Shown here: positions 27,239 through 36,436 of the stretch, piece after piece
Position numbering within the stretch: the first letter of the stretch is position 1
Layout of the letters: the number at the start of each line of letters is the position of its first letter
DNA from: Denitrobaculum tricleocarpae
Lineage (GTDB): Bacteria > Pseudomonadota > Alphaproteobacteria > Kiloniellales > Kiloniellaceae
Length of the DNA stretch: 64,000 nucleotides
Reading direction: 5' to 3'
NCBI RefSeq assembly: GCF_007004665.1
Contig: NZ_ML660053.1
Location: 1-64,000 of the forward strand
Made by a program: the position numbers and the translations under genes
Notes under the pieces: generated by a model
What the model saw: only the letters and a program-made list of their open reading frames with translations
Database searches by the model: none
Told to the model about the DNA's origin: nothing

Positions 27239-29005
27239 CTAATTGCGAAAGCGGAAGATCCTGTCGCCAACCTTGAGGTCGCGATAGTTGCTGGGGACGC
27301 TCGAGAGCCTGCCGGATCGAAGGTCATCCCAGAGGGATTCGGTGGTCACGTTGTAAGCAAGGCTGACCGAACGCCATTCTTCCCCTTTCAGTTCAAGGAC
27401 ATAAATCGCCTGACGGCCATTCGCGGCGCGTGTTGCAAAAATAAGTTCATCCCCCGGATGATCAGCCAGATCAATTGCGGTGATGAGACAGTCCTGTCCG
27501 TCCGTTTGACCGCAGGTCTTGAGCAGCGAAGTGATACTGTGCAGGTTCGCGCTCAGGAGACTCTCCGGCAACTGCAAGCCCGCCGGCACCAATTCAACAC
27601 GGTCCGGATCACTTAACGTGGCGATTTCACTCTCCAGGGCCGCAATTTCGGGCTGTCTTCGCCAAATCCCCTCCTCGTTGGATTTTGCCAGGAGATCAAG
27701 CTTGGAGATTACAACATCACGCTCTGCAATACCGGAGTCTTCACGGATACGCTTCAGGGCCTCACGGCCCGGCGCGCCCAGTTCGAACTTCATGAAGCCG
27801 TAGTCAAAGCTCTCCGCATCTACAGCGCCGGTGGTCAGGCGCTCATACTGACTGCGCGCGCTCAGCACGAAAGGATCGGCGAAAGGCGTTTGCATGATCA
27901 GTGCAATGGCGGCCACAGCCAACGCGATGAAGACGTTGGCACGCCGGCAGACCGCCATCCAACGGTCGCGGAACAGGAGTGAGGCGACATAGGCAATTGC
28001 GTAAATGGCGAGGATTCCTGTTCCCACGGCGATCCAGACGCGCTCGGGCGTGAGGCCATAGTCCACAATTCGCAGGGAGATGGCGTAGGCGGCAAAGCCG
28101 CTGAAAAACAGCAAGGCGGGCAGCATTACCACTGTGGCTATGCGAAGCGGTTGGCCGGCCGCAAGGGCTTCGCTGCCGTCCCGCAGTACCGCATTGCTCA
28201 GGATGATGCCGATCGTAATCAGGGAGAGGATTGTTGCCGAGGCACTGACGACACTGGCGAGTTTTTCGAACCCGCCAAAGGACAGGGCCGCTAGAAAACC
28301 GACTGCCAGGACCAGAAAAACCGGGTTCAGGATCGACAGCAGCGCAAAGAGGATTGCTCGTAGGGATGCCACGATCCGCGCATAGTCGCGGGCGATGAAG
28401 ATTCCAAGCGCTGTGGCACCCGCTTTAGCCGAAACATCGAACATCGGCTCGTGGAGTAAGGTTATGAGTGCATCAATTCCAACGCTCTCGAAAAGGAGGG
28501 CGAAGAGGAAAAGGATCAGCCAGAACAGCCACATGAAGCCGAGGCCGACAAGGGCGAGGAGGCCGTTGTTCCAGGAATGGACGAAGAGGCCTTCATAGGA
28601 GAAGGAGAGGTCGCCGTCATCCAGCCAGGTTTGAAAGAAGGGTAGAAGGATGTAGGCGAAAATGATGGCCTGACCGGCGAGGAGAAACAGCAATCCCGCG
28701 TTCGCCGACAATTCGATCCCAAAGCGGTAAATCGAAGTTGCAGCGAGCAGGCCCAGGCAAAGCACAGAAGTAATGGCGAAGACTGATGCCGCCGGGACCT
28801 TTCCGGGACGCGCGCTCAAAACAAACAAAAGCGGTCCGAGCAGCAGCGCCTGCGATAGAGAAAATGACAGCGCAATGTCGTCGACGTGTTCGACTGTCAG
28901 ATAGGTCAGTAGGCCGCAGATAATTCCGATAACGAGGAAGAGGCCGGCCCATGCCTTTGGCAGTCTTTCCTGCTGAGGCACGGTCAGGGTTTCATTCGAG
29001 CTCAT
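27239..29005 (-). CDS. DUF4153 polytopic membrane protein
   Basis: A 588-residue inner-membrane protein. The first ~395 residues hold about ten hydrophobic helices, with the family blocks LPFFQTWLDDGDLSFSYEGLF and FALLSILNPVFLVLA (quoted in parts). A soluble domain (~400-588) follows, probably periplasmic, rich in Asp/Glu and ending VGDRIFRFRN. DUF4153 has no settled function. It heads a leftward string with the RidA and GS-like genes, although the ~100-bp gap leaves co-transcription open. Confidence 0.82.
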   Translation of the reverse strand: MSSNETLTVPQQERLPKAWAGLFLVIGIICGLLTYLTVEHVDDIALSFSLSQALLLGPLLFVLSARPGKVPAASVFAITSVLCLGLLAATSIYRFGIELSANAGLLFLLAGQAIIFAYILLPFFQTWLDDGDLSFSYEGLFVHSWNNGLLALVGLGFMWLFWLILFLFALLFESVGIDALITLLHEPMFDVSAKAGATALGIFIARDYARIVASLRAILFALLSILNPVFLVLAVGFLAALSFGGFEKLASVVSASATILSLITIGIILSNAVLRDGSEALAAGQPLRIATVVMLPALLFFSGFAAYAISLRIVDYGLTPERVWIAVGTGILAIYAIAYVASLLFRDRWMAVCRRANVFIALAVAAIALIMQTPFADPFVLSARSQYERLTTGAVDAESFDYGFMKFELGAPGREALKRIREDSGIAERDVVISKLDLLAKSNEEGIWRRQPEIAALESEIATLSDPDRVELVPAGLQLPESLLSANLHSITSLLKTCGQTDGQDCLITAIDLADHPGDELIFATRAANGRQAIYVLELKGEEWRSVSLAYNVTTESLWDDLRSGRLSSVPSNYRDLKVGDRIFRFRN

Positions 29006-29163
29006 GAATCCATTCGTATGTTTAAAATCGAATTGGTCGAAAAATAGTGACGTAAAATCTGCAACAGACTCTGCGATCGAGGTGACGAAATTATGGCGAT
29101 GCGGAAACGTCTGTGACGAGGAGTTTCAGGCGATAGCGCTTCAGGTCCGCTGCATAGCAGACA

Positions 29164-29195
29164 GAAAAACGGGGTGCCTTAAATAAGGGCACCCC
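29164..29195 (-). terminator. Rho-independent terminator of nrdJ
   Basis: On the minus strand, GGGGTGCC pairs with GGCACCCC (29188-29195 / 29171-29178) and the stem is followed by GTTTTTC. It lies ~60 bp past the nrdJ stop. A second perfect stem (GGGCCTGTG/CACAGGCCC, 29216-29235) sits just before it and may add stability. Confidence 0.8.
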
Positions 29196-29257
29196 GAAGT
29201 TAACAGGGAGAACTGGGGCCTGTGGTCACAGGCCCAACCGCTCCCGAGATGGCTGGC

Positions 29258-32200
29258 TCAGGAACAGCCGCTGGTGCTGCCGCAGGTTGCACACTTCATG
29301 CAGGTCCCGTTGCGTACCAGCGTAAAGTTGCCGCAGTCTCCGCAAGGATCGCCCTCATAGCCCTTAATGCGTGCTTCACGCACACGTTCCAGGCGTTTGC
29401 TGGCTGCTGTGGAGTCCGCGGCCTCGCCGGCGGCAGTTGGCGTCGGAGCTCCGGAAGGAGCCGCCGATGTTGACAGAGATGCGCCGACGAGTTCAGGAGA
29501 CGGGCCGCTTCCGGCTGGTGCCGGGGCTGCCGTCGATGAGGTTATCTGGGAGACATTGGAGGCTGCTGCTGCGCCCGACGAAACATCGCCGCCAGCACTG
29601 CCGCCGTTGAAAACCAGCAGCTGATTGCGAACATACCCGGTGGACGCAACCCGGCGGACGGTCTCGGCGACCGCTTCCCGGGTGTCTTCCGGCAGGTTGC
29701 CTTCCTCGTCACCGCGTCCGACAGAATCAGGCATGACGTCGGCGGGCTCCACGTGGGCCAGATCGTTGCGGCCCAGATAGGAAATCGCCAGTTCCCGGAA
29801 GATGTAGTCGATCACCGAGGTTGCCATCTTGATAGCGTCGTTGCCTTCGACCATGCCCGAAGGCTCGAAGCGGGTGAAGGTGAAGGCCTCGACGTATTCC
29901 TCGAGTGGCACGCCGTACTGCAGGCCGATCGAGATTGCGATGGCGAAGTTGTTCATCAGGCTCCGGAAGGCGGCGCCTTCCTTATGCATATCGATGAAGA
30001 TTTCACCGATCGATCCGTCCTCGTACTCACCGGTCCGCAGGTAGACTTTGTGGCCGCCGACGATGGCTTTCTGAGTGTAACCCTTCCGCCGTTGCGGCAG
30101 CTTTGCGCGCTCGGTCTGACGTTCGATGATCCGCTCGATGATGCGTTCGGCGATAATCTCCGCGCGCTGACCGGACGGTGCATCGGCAACCTGTTCGGCG
30201 AGCGTCTCGTCGTCTTCGTCGGCATCCTCTTCCAGGATGGCCGTCGAAAGGGGTTGCGAGAGCTTGGAACCATCCCGATAGAGCGCATTCGCTTTCAAGC
30301 CGAGACGCCATGACAGCATATAGGCATCTTTGCAATCGTCGACAGAGGCCTGGTTCGGCATGTTGATGGTCTTTGAAATCGCACCTGAGATAAAGGGCTG
30401 GGCGGCGGCCATCATCCGGATGTGGCTCTCGGCGCTCAGATAGCGCTTGCCGATCCGGCCGCAGGCGTTGGCGCAGTCGAAGACGGGCAGGTGCTCGTCT
30501 TTCAGGCCCGGTGCACCTTCCAGAGTCATGGCGCCGGTGCAGTAAGTGTTGGCCGCTTCCACATCGGCCTTGGTAAAGCCCAGGGTTGCCAGCATGTCGA
30601 AGGAAACATCATCCAGCTGCTCTGCGCTGATGCCCAGAACCTTGGTGCAGAACTCTTCACCAAGAGTCCATTTGTTGAAGGTGAACTTGATGTCGAAAGC
30701 CGAGCCGAGGCTGGCTTCGATGGCCTGCAATGCTGCTTCGGTGAAGCCCTTGGCCCGCAAGCTCTCATGGTTGACGCCCGGAGCCCCTACCAAGGTGCCG
30801 TGACCGACCGCGTAGCCAACGATGTCCTCGATCTGGCCGTCGTCATAGCCAAGAGTCTCGAGAGCCTCGGGGACGGTGCGGTTGATAATCTTGAAGTAAC
30901 CGCCGCCGGCCAGCTTCTTGAACTTCACGATCGCGAAGTCAGGCTCGATCCCCGTGGTGTCGCAATCCATCACCAGACCGATCGTGCCGGTCGGTGCGAT
31001 GACCGTGGTCTGAGCGTTGCGGTAGCCGTGCTTTTCACCCTTGGCCAACGCCTCGTCCCAGGCCCGTTTCGCCGCCTTCACCAGGGCCTTGTCCGGACAG
31101 CTGGAGGAGTCAAGCGGAACCGGTTTGACCGAGAGCTCTTCATAACCTTCGCTCTGGCCGTGCGCCGCCCTGCGATGGTTGCGCATGACCCGGAGCATTT
31201 CCTCGCGGTTTTCGTCATAACCGGGGAAAGCGCCTAATTCACCCGCGATCTCGGCGGAAGTGGCATAGGCTACGCCGGTCATGGTTGCGCTCAAGGCCCC
31301 GCAGATGCCTCGGCCTTCATCGGAATCGTAGGCAATGCCGTCGGCCATCAGCAGGCCGCCGATGTTGGCGTAGCCAAGCCCCAGGGTCCGGTAGGCGTAG
31401 CTGAGCTGCGCAATTTCACGCGACGGGAACTGCGCCATCATCACCGACACCTCAAGTGTAAGGGTCCAGAGGCGCACCGCGTGTTCGTAGGACGCGATAT
31501 CGAAGCGGCCGTCTTCATGACGGAAGGTCATCAGGTTCAATGACGCCAGATTACAGGCCGTATCGTCCAGGAACATGTATTCGGAGCAAGGATTGGATCC
31601 GTTGATCCGGCCCGACACCGGGCAGGTATGCCACTCGTTGATCGTGCTGTCGTACTGCATGCCCGGATCGGCGCAGGCCCAGGCCGCCTGAGCGATCTTG
31701 TCCCAGAGCTCGCGGGCTTTGATGGTCTTGTGAACACCGCCGTCGGTCCGGCGCAGCAGTGCCCAGTCACCGTCATTCTCCACGGCTTCGAAAAAGCCGT
31801 TGGGTGCGCGCACGGAGTTATTGGAATTCTGGCCCGAAACCGTCAGATAGGCGTCCGAATCCCAATCGGTGTCGTAGGTTTTGAATTCGATCGAGGAATA
31901 GCCCTGGCCCGCGTACTGGATAGTCCGCTGGATGGCGTTATCAGGCACCAGTGCTTTGCGAGCTGCGCGGATCGCCTTTTTCAGAAGCGGATTCTTCTTG
32001 GGATCGAGCAGTGCTTCCGTCGTTTCGTCGCCTTCACCGACGTGGCAGGCTTTCATGACATCATTCAGAAACTTCTCGCAGGTCTTCGAACCCGTAACCA
32101 GGGCCGCAACCTTCTGTTCCTCGACGACCTTCCAGTCGATGTAGTCCTCGATATCAGGGTGGTCGAGATCAACGGTGACCATTTTGGCCGCCCGGCGTGT

Positions 32201-33019
32201 GGTGCCGCCCGACTTGATCGCGCCGGCTGCCCGGTCCCCGATTTTCAGGAAGCTCATGAGGCCGGAGGATTTGCCGCCGCCTGCGAGGCTCTCTTCAGCA
32301 CCGCGGAGTTTCGAGAAGTTGGTGCCGGTTCCCGAACCGTACTTGAACAGACGTGCTTCGCGGACCCAGAGGTCCATGATGCCGTTATCGTTCACCAGAT
32401 CATCGTTGACCGACTGAATGAAGCAGGCATGGGGCTGCGGATGTTCGTATGCGGAGGCGGAGCGGACCAGCTCACCGCTCTCGAAGTGTACGTAGTAGTG
32501 ACCCTGGCTTGGGCCGTCGATGCCGTAGGCCCAGTGCAGGCCGGTATTGAACCACTGCGGCGAATTCGGTGCGGCCATCTGGCGGACCAGCATGTAGCGC
32601 ATCTCGTCGAAGTAGGCGCGGGCGTCTTCTTCTGCGTCGAAATAGCCGCCTTTCCAGCCCCAATACGTCCAGGTGCCCGCCATGCGGTCGAACACTTGCT
32701 TGGCGCTGTGTTCGCCGACGATCCGATCGTCTTCATCCAGGTCCTCGAGTGCCTTTTTATCGGGAGCGGAGCGCCAGAGCCAAGCGGGGATGTTGTCTTC
32801 GCGAACGCGGCTCAACTTGCGGGGCACACCGCGCTTACGGAAGTACTTTTGGGCAAGAATATCGCACGCAACCTGGCTCCAGGCGGCAGGAACCTCGATG
32901 TCCCGCGCCTCAAAGACGATCGACCCATCCGGATTACGGATCTCGCTCGATGTTTTTCTGAATTCGATGGAGTCGTATACGTCTTTGCCGACCTCGGTAA
33001 AGCGACGTGCGATGCGCAT
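29258..33019 (-). CDS. nrdJ: Adenosylcobalamin-dependent (class II) ribonucleotide reductase
   Basis: A 1253-residue class II reductase that makes deoxyribonucleotides using coenzyme B12 without oxygen dependence. It has the NrdJ N-terminal region ([20 protein letters not shown]), the barrel with [27 protein letters not shown] (active-site Cys loop), CNLASLNL and [20 protein letters not shown] long C-terminal extension ends in a Cys-rich zinc-ribbon motif ([18 protein letters not shown] then [11 protein letters not shown]), which supplies reducing Cys pairs. Length matches alphaproteobacterial B12-dependent reductases. It is transcribed alone, with a long AT-rich upstream region holding a CtrA box and an NrdR-like box, and ends in a strong terminator. 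Confidence 0.97.
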   Translation of the reverse strand: MRIARRFTEVGKDVYDSIEFRKTSSEIRNPDGSIVFEARDIEVPAAWSQVACDILAQKYFRKRGVPRKLSRVREDNIPAWLWRSAPDKKALEDLDEDDRIVGEHSAKQVFDRMAGTWTYWGWKGGYFDAEEDARAYFDEMRYMLVRQMAAPNSPQWFNTGLHWAYGIDGPSQGHYYVHFESGELVRSASAYEHPQPHACFIQSVNDDLVNDNGIMDLWVREARLFKYGSGTGTNFSKLRGAEESLAGGGKSSGLMSFLKIGDRAAGAIKSGGTTRRAAKMVTVDLDHPDIEDYIDWKVVEEQKVAALVTGSKTCEKFLNDVMKACHVGEGDETTEALLDPKKNPLLKKAIRAARKALVPDNAIQRTIQYAGQGYSSIEFKTYDTDWDSDAYLTVSGQNSNNSVRAPNGFFEAVENDGDWALLRRTDGGVHKTIKARELWDKIAQAAWACADPGMQYDSTINEWHTCPVSGRINGSNPCSEYMFLDDTACNLASLNLMTFRHEDGRFDIASYEHAVRLWTLTLEVSVMMAQFPSREIAQLSYAYRTLGLGYANIGGLLMADGIAYDSDEGRGICGALSATMTGVAYATSAEIAGELGAFPGYDENREEMLRVMRNHRRAAHGQSEGYEELSVKPVPLDSSSCPDKALVKAAKRAWDEALAKGEKHGYRNAQTTVIAPTGTIGLVMDCDTTGIEPDFAIVKFKKLAGGGYFKIINRTVPEALETLGYDDGQIEDIVGYAVGHGTLVGAPGVNHESLRAKGFTEAALQAIEASLGSAFDIKFTFNKWTLGEEFCTKVLGISAEQLDDVSFDMLATLGFTKADVEAANTYCTGAMTLEGAPGLKDEHLPVFDCANACGRIGKRYLSAESHIRMMAAAQPFISGAISKTINMPNQASVDDCKDAYMLSWRLGLKANALYRDGSKLSQPLSTAILEEDADEDDETLAEQVADAPSGQRAEIIAERIIERIIERQTERAKLPQRRKGYTQKAIVGGHKVYLRTGEYEDGSIGEIFIDMHKEGAAFRSLMNNFAIAISIGLQYGVPLEEYVEAFTFTRFEPSGMVEGNDAIKMATSVIDYIFRELAISYLGRNDLAHVEPADVMPDSVGRGDEEGNLPEDTREAVAETVRRVASTGYVRNQLLVFNGGSAGGDVSSGAAAASNVSQITSSTAAPAPAGSGPSPELVGASLSTSAAPSGAPTPTAAGEAADSTAASKRLERVREARIKGYEGDPCGDCGNFTLVRNGTCMKCATCGSTSGCS

Positions 33020-33199
33020 GCCGTGTCCTCTCTTGCCCTAAATGTAAGTTTCGCCAGTTTTAAGCGGCCCCGGGGTGGAAAAAACCCTTCGACTCGCCGA
33101 GGCTATGCTTCCCCACGTGCTGCTGAAATCGCCGAAATAAACCCCTGCGACAGCACATCTTGTTGCATGACCGGAGTTAACCACAACATTTGCCTCACG

Positions 33200-33215
33200 T
33201 CACCAGATATTGTCT
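33200..33215. promoter_or_regulatory. NrdR-box-like site upstream of nrdJ
   Basis: Read toward nrdJ, the site is AGACAATATCTGGTGA. Against the published NrdR consensus ACACWATATATWGTGT, 12 of 16 positions match, including the central AATAT and the GTG arm. It lies 181 bp upstream of the start. NrdR usually binds two boxes ~31 bp apart; a weaker match (33280-33295) is 80 bp away, so the pair rule is not met. Confidence 0.4.
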
Positions 33216-33229
33216 TAACAAAGGGTTAA
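33215..33229. promoter_or_regulatory. CtrA-binding-site consensus
   Basis: TTAA (33215-33218), seven bases, then TTAA (33226-33229) is an exact match to the alphaproteobacterial CtrA cell-cycle regulator full site. It abuts the NrdR-like box and lies ~196 bp before nrdJ. Cell-cycle control of nucleotide reduction is known in alphaproteobacteria, so the location is sensible; binding is inferred. Confidence 0.55.
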
Positions 33230-33473
33230 TTTATGGGTATCATGGGTGGTAAATTGTGATAAACATATGTATCAAAGATAGGTTATATATGGTGATAAAT
33301 TGATTTTTTTCAATGGTTTAAGATTTCCCGTTCAAACTAACACAGCATGGTTAATTTATTTGTAACAACTTGTCGCACTCAACGGGCACAATCATAGATC
33401 TAGTGTTTGTCTCTCGTGTCCGGAGAACGCGATTTCGCGAAGCCGGCGAAGCGGTCGATCGAACAAAGGACAC

Positions 33474-33493
33474 ACGACCTTATCGAAGGTCGT
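33474..33493 (+). terminator. Hairpin ACGACCTT-ATCG-AAGGTCGT
   Basis: A perfect 8-bp stem with a tetraloop, followed by ATTCTGT. It could end a short leader or small RNA starting in the 33400 region, or be part of the 5' leader of the complex I accessory gene. The T-tract is weak. Confidence 0.45.
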
Positions 33494-33702
33494 ATTCTGT
33501 AAAGGTGTGGATGCTAGTGTGATGCCGGATGCGGGGATTCATTGCTTCAAGTCCGTCTTGCATGCCTTGCGCACAGGGCCCAAGTCTTGATGATTGGGGC
33601 ACTTTACCGGCGCTCGCGTTTGGCCAAAGCTGCTGGACTGCGGTCGGTCGAGGTGCAATAGTCCGGCTCAGTGAAGCGGATGTTTCAGAGGAAGAGGTTT
33701 TC

Positions 33703-34083
33703 ATGGTTGGCGGCACGTTTGGCACGTGGCTTTACACCAAGCTCAAAGGCGAGCTGGTTGGTCAGGACGGGCAGGGCAATCGCTACTACCGAATGAAGGG
33801 CGGTGGCACTGTTCACGGTGACAGCCTGCGCAAGGAGCGCCGCTGGGTCTATTACGCCGGCGATGTTGAGGCGAGCCGGGTGCCTGCCGAGTGGCACGCC
33901 TGGCTCCATCATGGAACCGACGAGATTCCGCCTGAAGGTGGCCCGGAGAAGTATTCCTGGCAAAAAGAACATTTGCCCAACCAGACCGGAACGGACCAAG
34001 CCTACCGGCCGCCCGGGCATGCTTTCAAGGGCGGTGCCCGGGACAAGGCAACCGGGGACTACGAACCCTGGACGCCGGGCTGA
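33703..34083 (+). CDS. NADH:ubiquinone oxidoreductase accessory subunit, NDUFA12 family
   Basis: A 126-residue complex I accessory protein. It has the family's GTWLYTKLKGELVGQDGQGN opening, the RWVYYAGDVEASRVPAEWHAWLHH core, and the YRPPGHAFKGG and DYEPWTPG tail. The ATG at 33703 is preceded by AGAGG; upstream in-frame codons do not resemble the family. Known: an alphaproteobacterial supernumerary subunit shared with mitochondria, located on the matrix/cytoplasmic arm. Its position just before mlaD and a DUF2155 gene is typical of this class of bacteria. Confidence 0.93.
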   Translation: MVGGTFGTWLYTKLKGELVGQDGQGNRYYRMKGGGTVHGDSLRKERRWVYYAGDVEASRVPAEWHAWLHHGTDEIPPEGGPEKYSWQKEHLPNQTGTDQAYRPPGHAFKGGARDKATGDYEPWTPG

Positions 34084-34196
34084 TCAACCCGGATGCCGTA
34101 GACCTGGACCGTCGCAACCATCGGGAACCAGGACGCGGGAATTCGCTCATGTCTGCGGCAGGGCACGGGCAGTAGCTATCAAGGAAATCGGAAGAG

Positions 34197-34685
34197 ATGC
34201 GCAGAAATATTATCGAGACCATTATGGGCGGGATCGTCATCCTGGTCGCGGTGTTTTTTGTTGTGTTCGCCTTCAACAGTAGCGGTGTGGGGACGATCGA
34301 CGGTTACCGCATCACGGCTGAGTTCGACGATGCGACCGGCCTGGCGCCTGGCACCGATGTCCGGCTGGCCGGCGTCAAGATCGGCACTGTGGTCGAGCAG
34401 AGCCTGAACCCGGACACCTATTTCGCTCAGATCGTTCTTCAGATCGATGAAGAGATCCAGCTGCCGGTCGGCACCTCCGCCCGGATCATTTCCGATGGTC
34501 TGCTTGGTGGCAACTTCGTAAGCCTGACACCGGGGGGCGATGACGAGAATATCCCGGCCGGTGGTGAAATCGAGTATACCCAGGGCTCGATCAACGTGGT
34601 CGACCTGCTGGGACGTTTCGTTTTCAGTGCCGCCGATTCAAACGGCGAAGGATCAAGCGACGCAGACACTCAGGACAATTTTTAG
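34197..34685 (+). CDS. mlaD: Outer-membrane lipid asymmetry protein MlaD
   Basis: A 162-residue MCE-domain protein. One N-terminal TM helix (TIMGGIVILVAVFFVVFAF) anchors it, then a single MCE domain (ITAEFDDATGLAPGTDVRLAG, then IGTV and SDGLLGGNFVSLTPGG) projects into the periplasm. MlaD hexamers carry phospholipids between the MlaFEB ABC complex and MlaC. The MlaF/MlaE genes are not in this window. The C-terminus is a Ser/Asp-rich tail (ADSNGEGSSDADTQD). Confidence 0.93.
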   Translation: MRRNIIETIMGGIVILVAVFFVVFAFNSSGVGTIDGYRITAEFDDATGLAPGTDVRLAGVKIGTVVEQSLNPDTYFAQIVLQIDEEIQLPVGTSARIISDGLLGGNFVSLTPGGDDENIPAGGEIEYTQGSINVVDLLGRFVFSAADSNGEGSSDADTQDNF

Positions 34686-34691
34686 CAGACC

Positions 34692-35003
34692 GTGGGAATG
34701 ATGAATTCGAACGGCGGAAAATCCGATATCCCCAAGCCCGATATCCCCCAACCCGATATCCCTACGTGGCGCCAACCCGATGGCACAGTGGTTTCTTGTC
34801 GGGAGAAGATCAAGGTGCTCAACGAAAATCTCGTCGAAATCCAGGAAATGGCTCAGGACGCTCTTGAAGATGCCATCCTGATGGGATGCGACGAACGTCA
34901 GGTCCGTGAGGTTCTCACGACGCTGATGGCGCGGCTTGATAATCCTTATGCGGAGAAAACGTCGCGGCCGGACAAGGCTGGAGAGGCTGAGGGTTCGGAA
35001 TGA
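34692..35003 (+). CDS. Small conserved alphaproteobacterial protein with DIPxP repeats
   Basis: A ~100-residue protein between mlaD and the DUF2155 gene. The start may be GTG 34692 or ATG 34698/34701; GGGA just before ATG 34701 favours the last. The N-terminus has three tandem five-residue units (DIPKP, DIPQP, DIPTW), then a helical domain (REKIKVLNENLVEIQEMAQD, LEDAILMGCDERQVREVL) that looks like a small coiled-coil bundle. No signal or TM helix. The stop overlaps the next start as ATGA, so the two are translationally coupled. Function unknown. Confidence 0.75.
   Translation: MGMMNSNGGKSDIPKPDIPQPDIPTWRQPDGTVVSCREKIKVLNENLVEIQEMAQDALEDAILMGCDERQVREVLTTLMARLDNPYAEKTSRPDKAGEAEGSE
34725..34766 (+). 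repeat. 15-bp tandem repeat, about 2.8 copies
   Basis: The unit GATATCCCCAAGCCC (34725-34739) is followed by a near-identical copy (34740-34754) and a partial third (34755-34766). It encodes the DIPxP repeat, so length changes would stay in frame. Confidence 0.85.
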
Positions 35004-35557
35004 AGTCTCTCGCAACCTGGTTCGGACCCGCTCTCGCCGCCGGGTCGGTTTTTGCGCTGCCTCTGATCCAGGTGCCTTCTGGCTTGCTTGCGCAAACGAC
35101 AGATCCGCTCGAGGCTCCGGCGGTTGATACGGAAGGTTCGGCTACGCCGGATGCAAGCCCTTTGCAACCTGAGGCACCGGTCGCGACTGACAGTGCAATC
35201 CTGCAGGGCTTGGACAAGATCACGGCCCGGGTTTCCGAGTTCGAAGCGCCGATTGGCGAAACCGTGTATTTCGGCAGTTTTGAGATCGTCGCCTACGCCT
35301 GCAAGAAGACGCCGCCGGAAGAGCCGCCAGAATCCACTGCTTTTCTCGAGATTACGGATGTGCGGCCGGATGAGCCCGCCAACGTTGTATTTAAAGGTTG
35401 GATGTTCGCATCGTCGCCTGCGCTCTCCGCTGTCGAACATCCTGTTTATGATGTCTGGGTGACAGGCTGCCGGGTGGCGCCGCCCGTAGTCAATCCCACG
35501 CCCGACGAAAATGCGGTTGAAGAGGTTACGCCTGGTGAAGAGCCTGCCGCGCAATAG
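35000..35557 (+). CDS. DUF2155 periplasmic protein
   Basis: A 185-residue protein with an N-terminal signal peptide (ATWFGPALAAGSVFALPLIQ), a Pro/Glu-rich linker (to ~75) and the DUF2155 domain: FEAPIGETVYFGSFEIVAYAC, FLEITD, FKGWMFASSPALSAVEHPVYDVWVTGC shown in parts. Two Cys in the domain could form a disulfide. The family is almost confined to alphaproteobacteria and usually lies near complex I accessory genes, as here. Function unknown. The C-terminus (PTPDENAVEEVTPGEEPAAQ) is acidic and disordered. Confidence 0.88.
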   Translation: MKSLATWFGPALAAGSVFALPLIQVPSGLLAQTTDPLEAPAVDTEGSATPDASPLQPEAPVATDSAILQGLDKITARVSEFEAPIGETVYFGSFEIVAYACKKTPPEEPPESTAFLEITDVRPDEPANVVFKGWMFASSPALSAVEHPVYDVWVTGCRVAPPVVNPTPDENAVEEVTPGEEPAAQ

Positions 35558-35612
35558 CCCGCCGACGTGACCTCCGAGGACCGCTCGCTAAGCCAGCAAA
35601 GCCCGTTTGGTG

Positions 35613-36329
35613 TTATGAAGTCCCGCGCGTCGCCCGTTTGGGTTTTGCTGCCACGTTGGTCATTTCCAAAAGTTGCTGGCTGACCGTTTCGAACTTGTTC
35701 TGGAGATGACGCTTCAAAATATCCGCAAGCTGGGCGCCGTCCCGGGCTTCGAGAGCGACGATCATTTCCTCATGTTCGGCAACCGCCTGATCCCAACGAT
35801 CGCGTGACATATTTGCGATGTATCTGGCGCGCCGGACGCGGCCGGCAAGGGAGCGGTACATTGTGATGAGGCTGTTGTTGCGCGAGCCCGCCAGAATAGC
35901 CTCGTGGATGTTCTGATTGAGTTGGAAGTAGGGCTTTAACTGTTCCTGACGGTAGTGCTCTATCATGCGTTTGTGCAAAGAACGCACGGCGGTAATTTCC
36001 CGAGCCGTCATATTCTGACATGCCAGTTCTCCCGCCAGCGCCTCGAGTGCGCCCATGACCGGAAAGACCTCCTCGAGATCTTCGATGGTAATCAGGCTCG
36101 CCGATGCGCCACGGTTGGGTGTGAGGGTCACCAGACCTTCGGATGCTAGAACCTTCAGCGCTTCGCGGAGGGGGGTGCGAGAGACTCCAAAGCGTTCACA
36201 GAGTTCTTTCTCCGGAATCTTCACGCCTGGTGCCAGATCGCCGTCGACGATCATTTCGCGAAGCCGGCCAACCAGCTCCTCATGTAAGGACTGGCGGACG
36301 ATAGGTTGTTTCAAGGCGATAGAAGCCAT
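35613..36329 (-). CDS. GntR-family regulator (FadR/FCD subfamily)
   Basis: A 238-residue regulator. The winged-helix GntR domain (~12-80) reads LVGRLREMIVDGDLAPGVKI, ERFGVSRTPLREALKVLASEGLV, and the helical FCD domain (~90-220) carries the metal/ligand His and Asp residues (HEAILAGSRN, AEHEEMIVALEARD). FCD regulators sense small carboxylates. It lies ~107 bp from the end of the D-2-hydroxyacid dehydrogenase gene on the same strand and is the likely regulator of the surrounding carboxylate-use genes. Confidence 0.92.
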   Translation of the reverse strand: MASIALKQPIVRQSLHEELVGRLREMIVDGDLAPGVKIPEKELCERFGVSRTPLREALKVLASEGLVTLTPNRGASASLITIEDLEEVFPVMGALEALAGELACQNMTAREITAVRSLHKRMIEHYRQEQLKPYFQLNQNIHEAILAGSRNNSLITMYRSLAGRVRRARYIANMSRDRWDQAVAEHEEMIVALEARDGAQLADILKRHLQNKFETVSQQLLEMTNVAAKPKRATRGTS

Positions 36330-36436
36330 TTCACGTGTTCCCGAAAGATCATTCGCAGATCTTCGTCAAAGCGACAGACATTTGATTTTTTGGTTTCTAC
36401 TGCAGAATTGCAATAAAATCATGAAAATCATTATCC

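Larger units (their letters stand above)
33020..33702. other. 683-bp divergent regulatory region between nrdJ and the NDUFA12 gene
   Basis: The stretch 33215-33370 is markedly AT-rich compared with its surroundings. It contains a full CtrA box, an NrdR-like palindrome, several TATAAT-like patches and, at 33411-33495, a region with nested complementary segments. I see no protein gene; the in-frame extension of the NDUFA12 frame back to 33529 lacks homology-like composition. No cobalamin riboswitch (B12-box) is recognisable before nrdJ. Confidence 0.5.

Noticed and set aside
31628-33229. Open frame of 533 codons antisense to nrdJ
   Set aside because: It is a mirror of the strongly conserved nrdJ reading frame; GC-rich third positions commonly open the antisense frame. 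The product has no recognisable domain.
33020-33230. Cobalamin riboswitch before nrdJ
   Set aside because: I found no B12-box-like segment or the expected long conserved leader; B12-dependent nrdJ does not require one.
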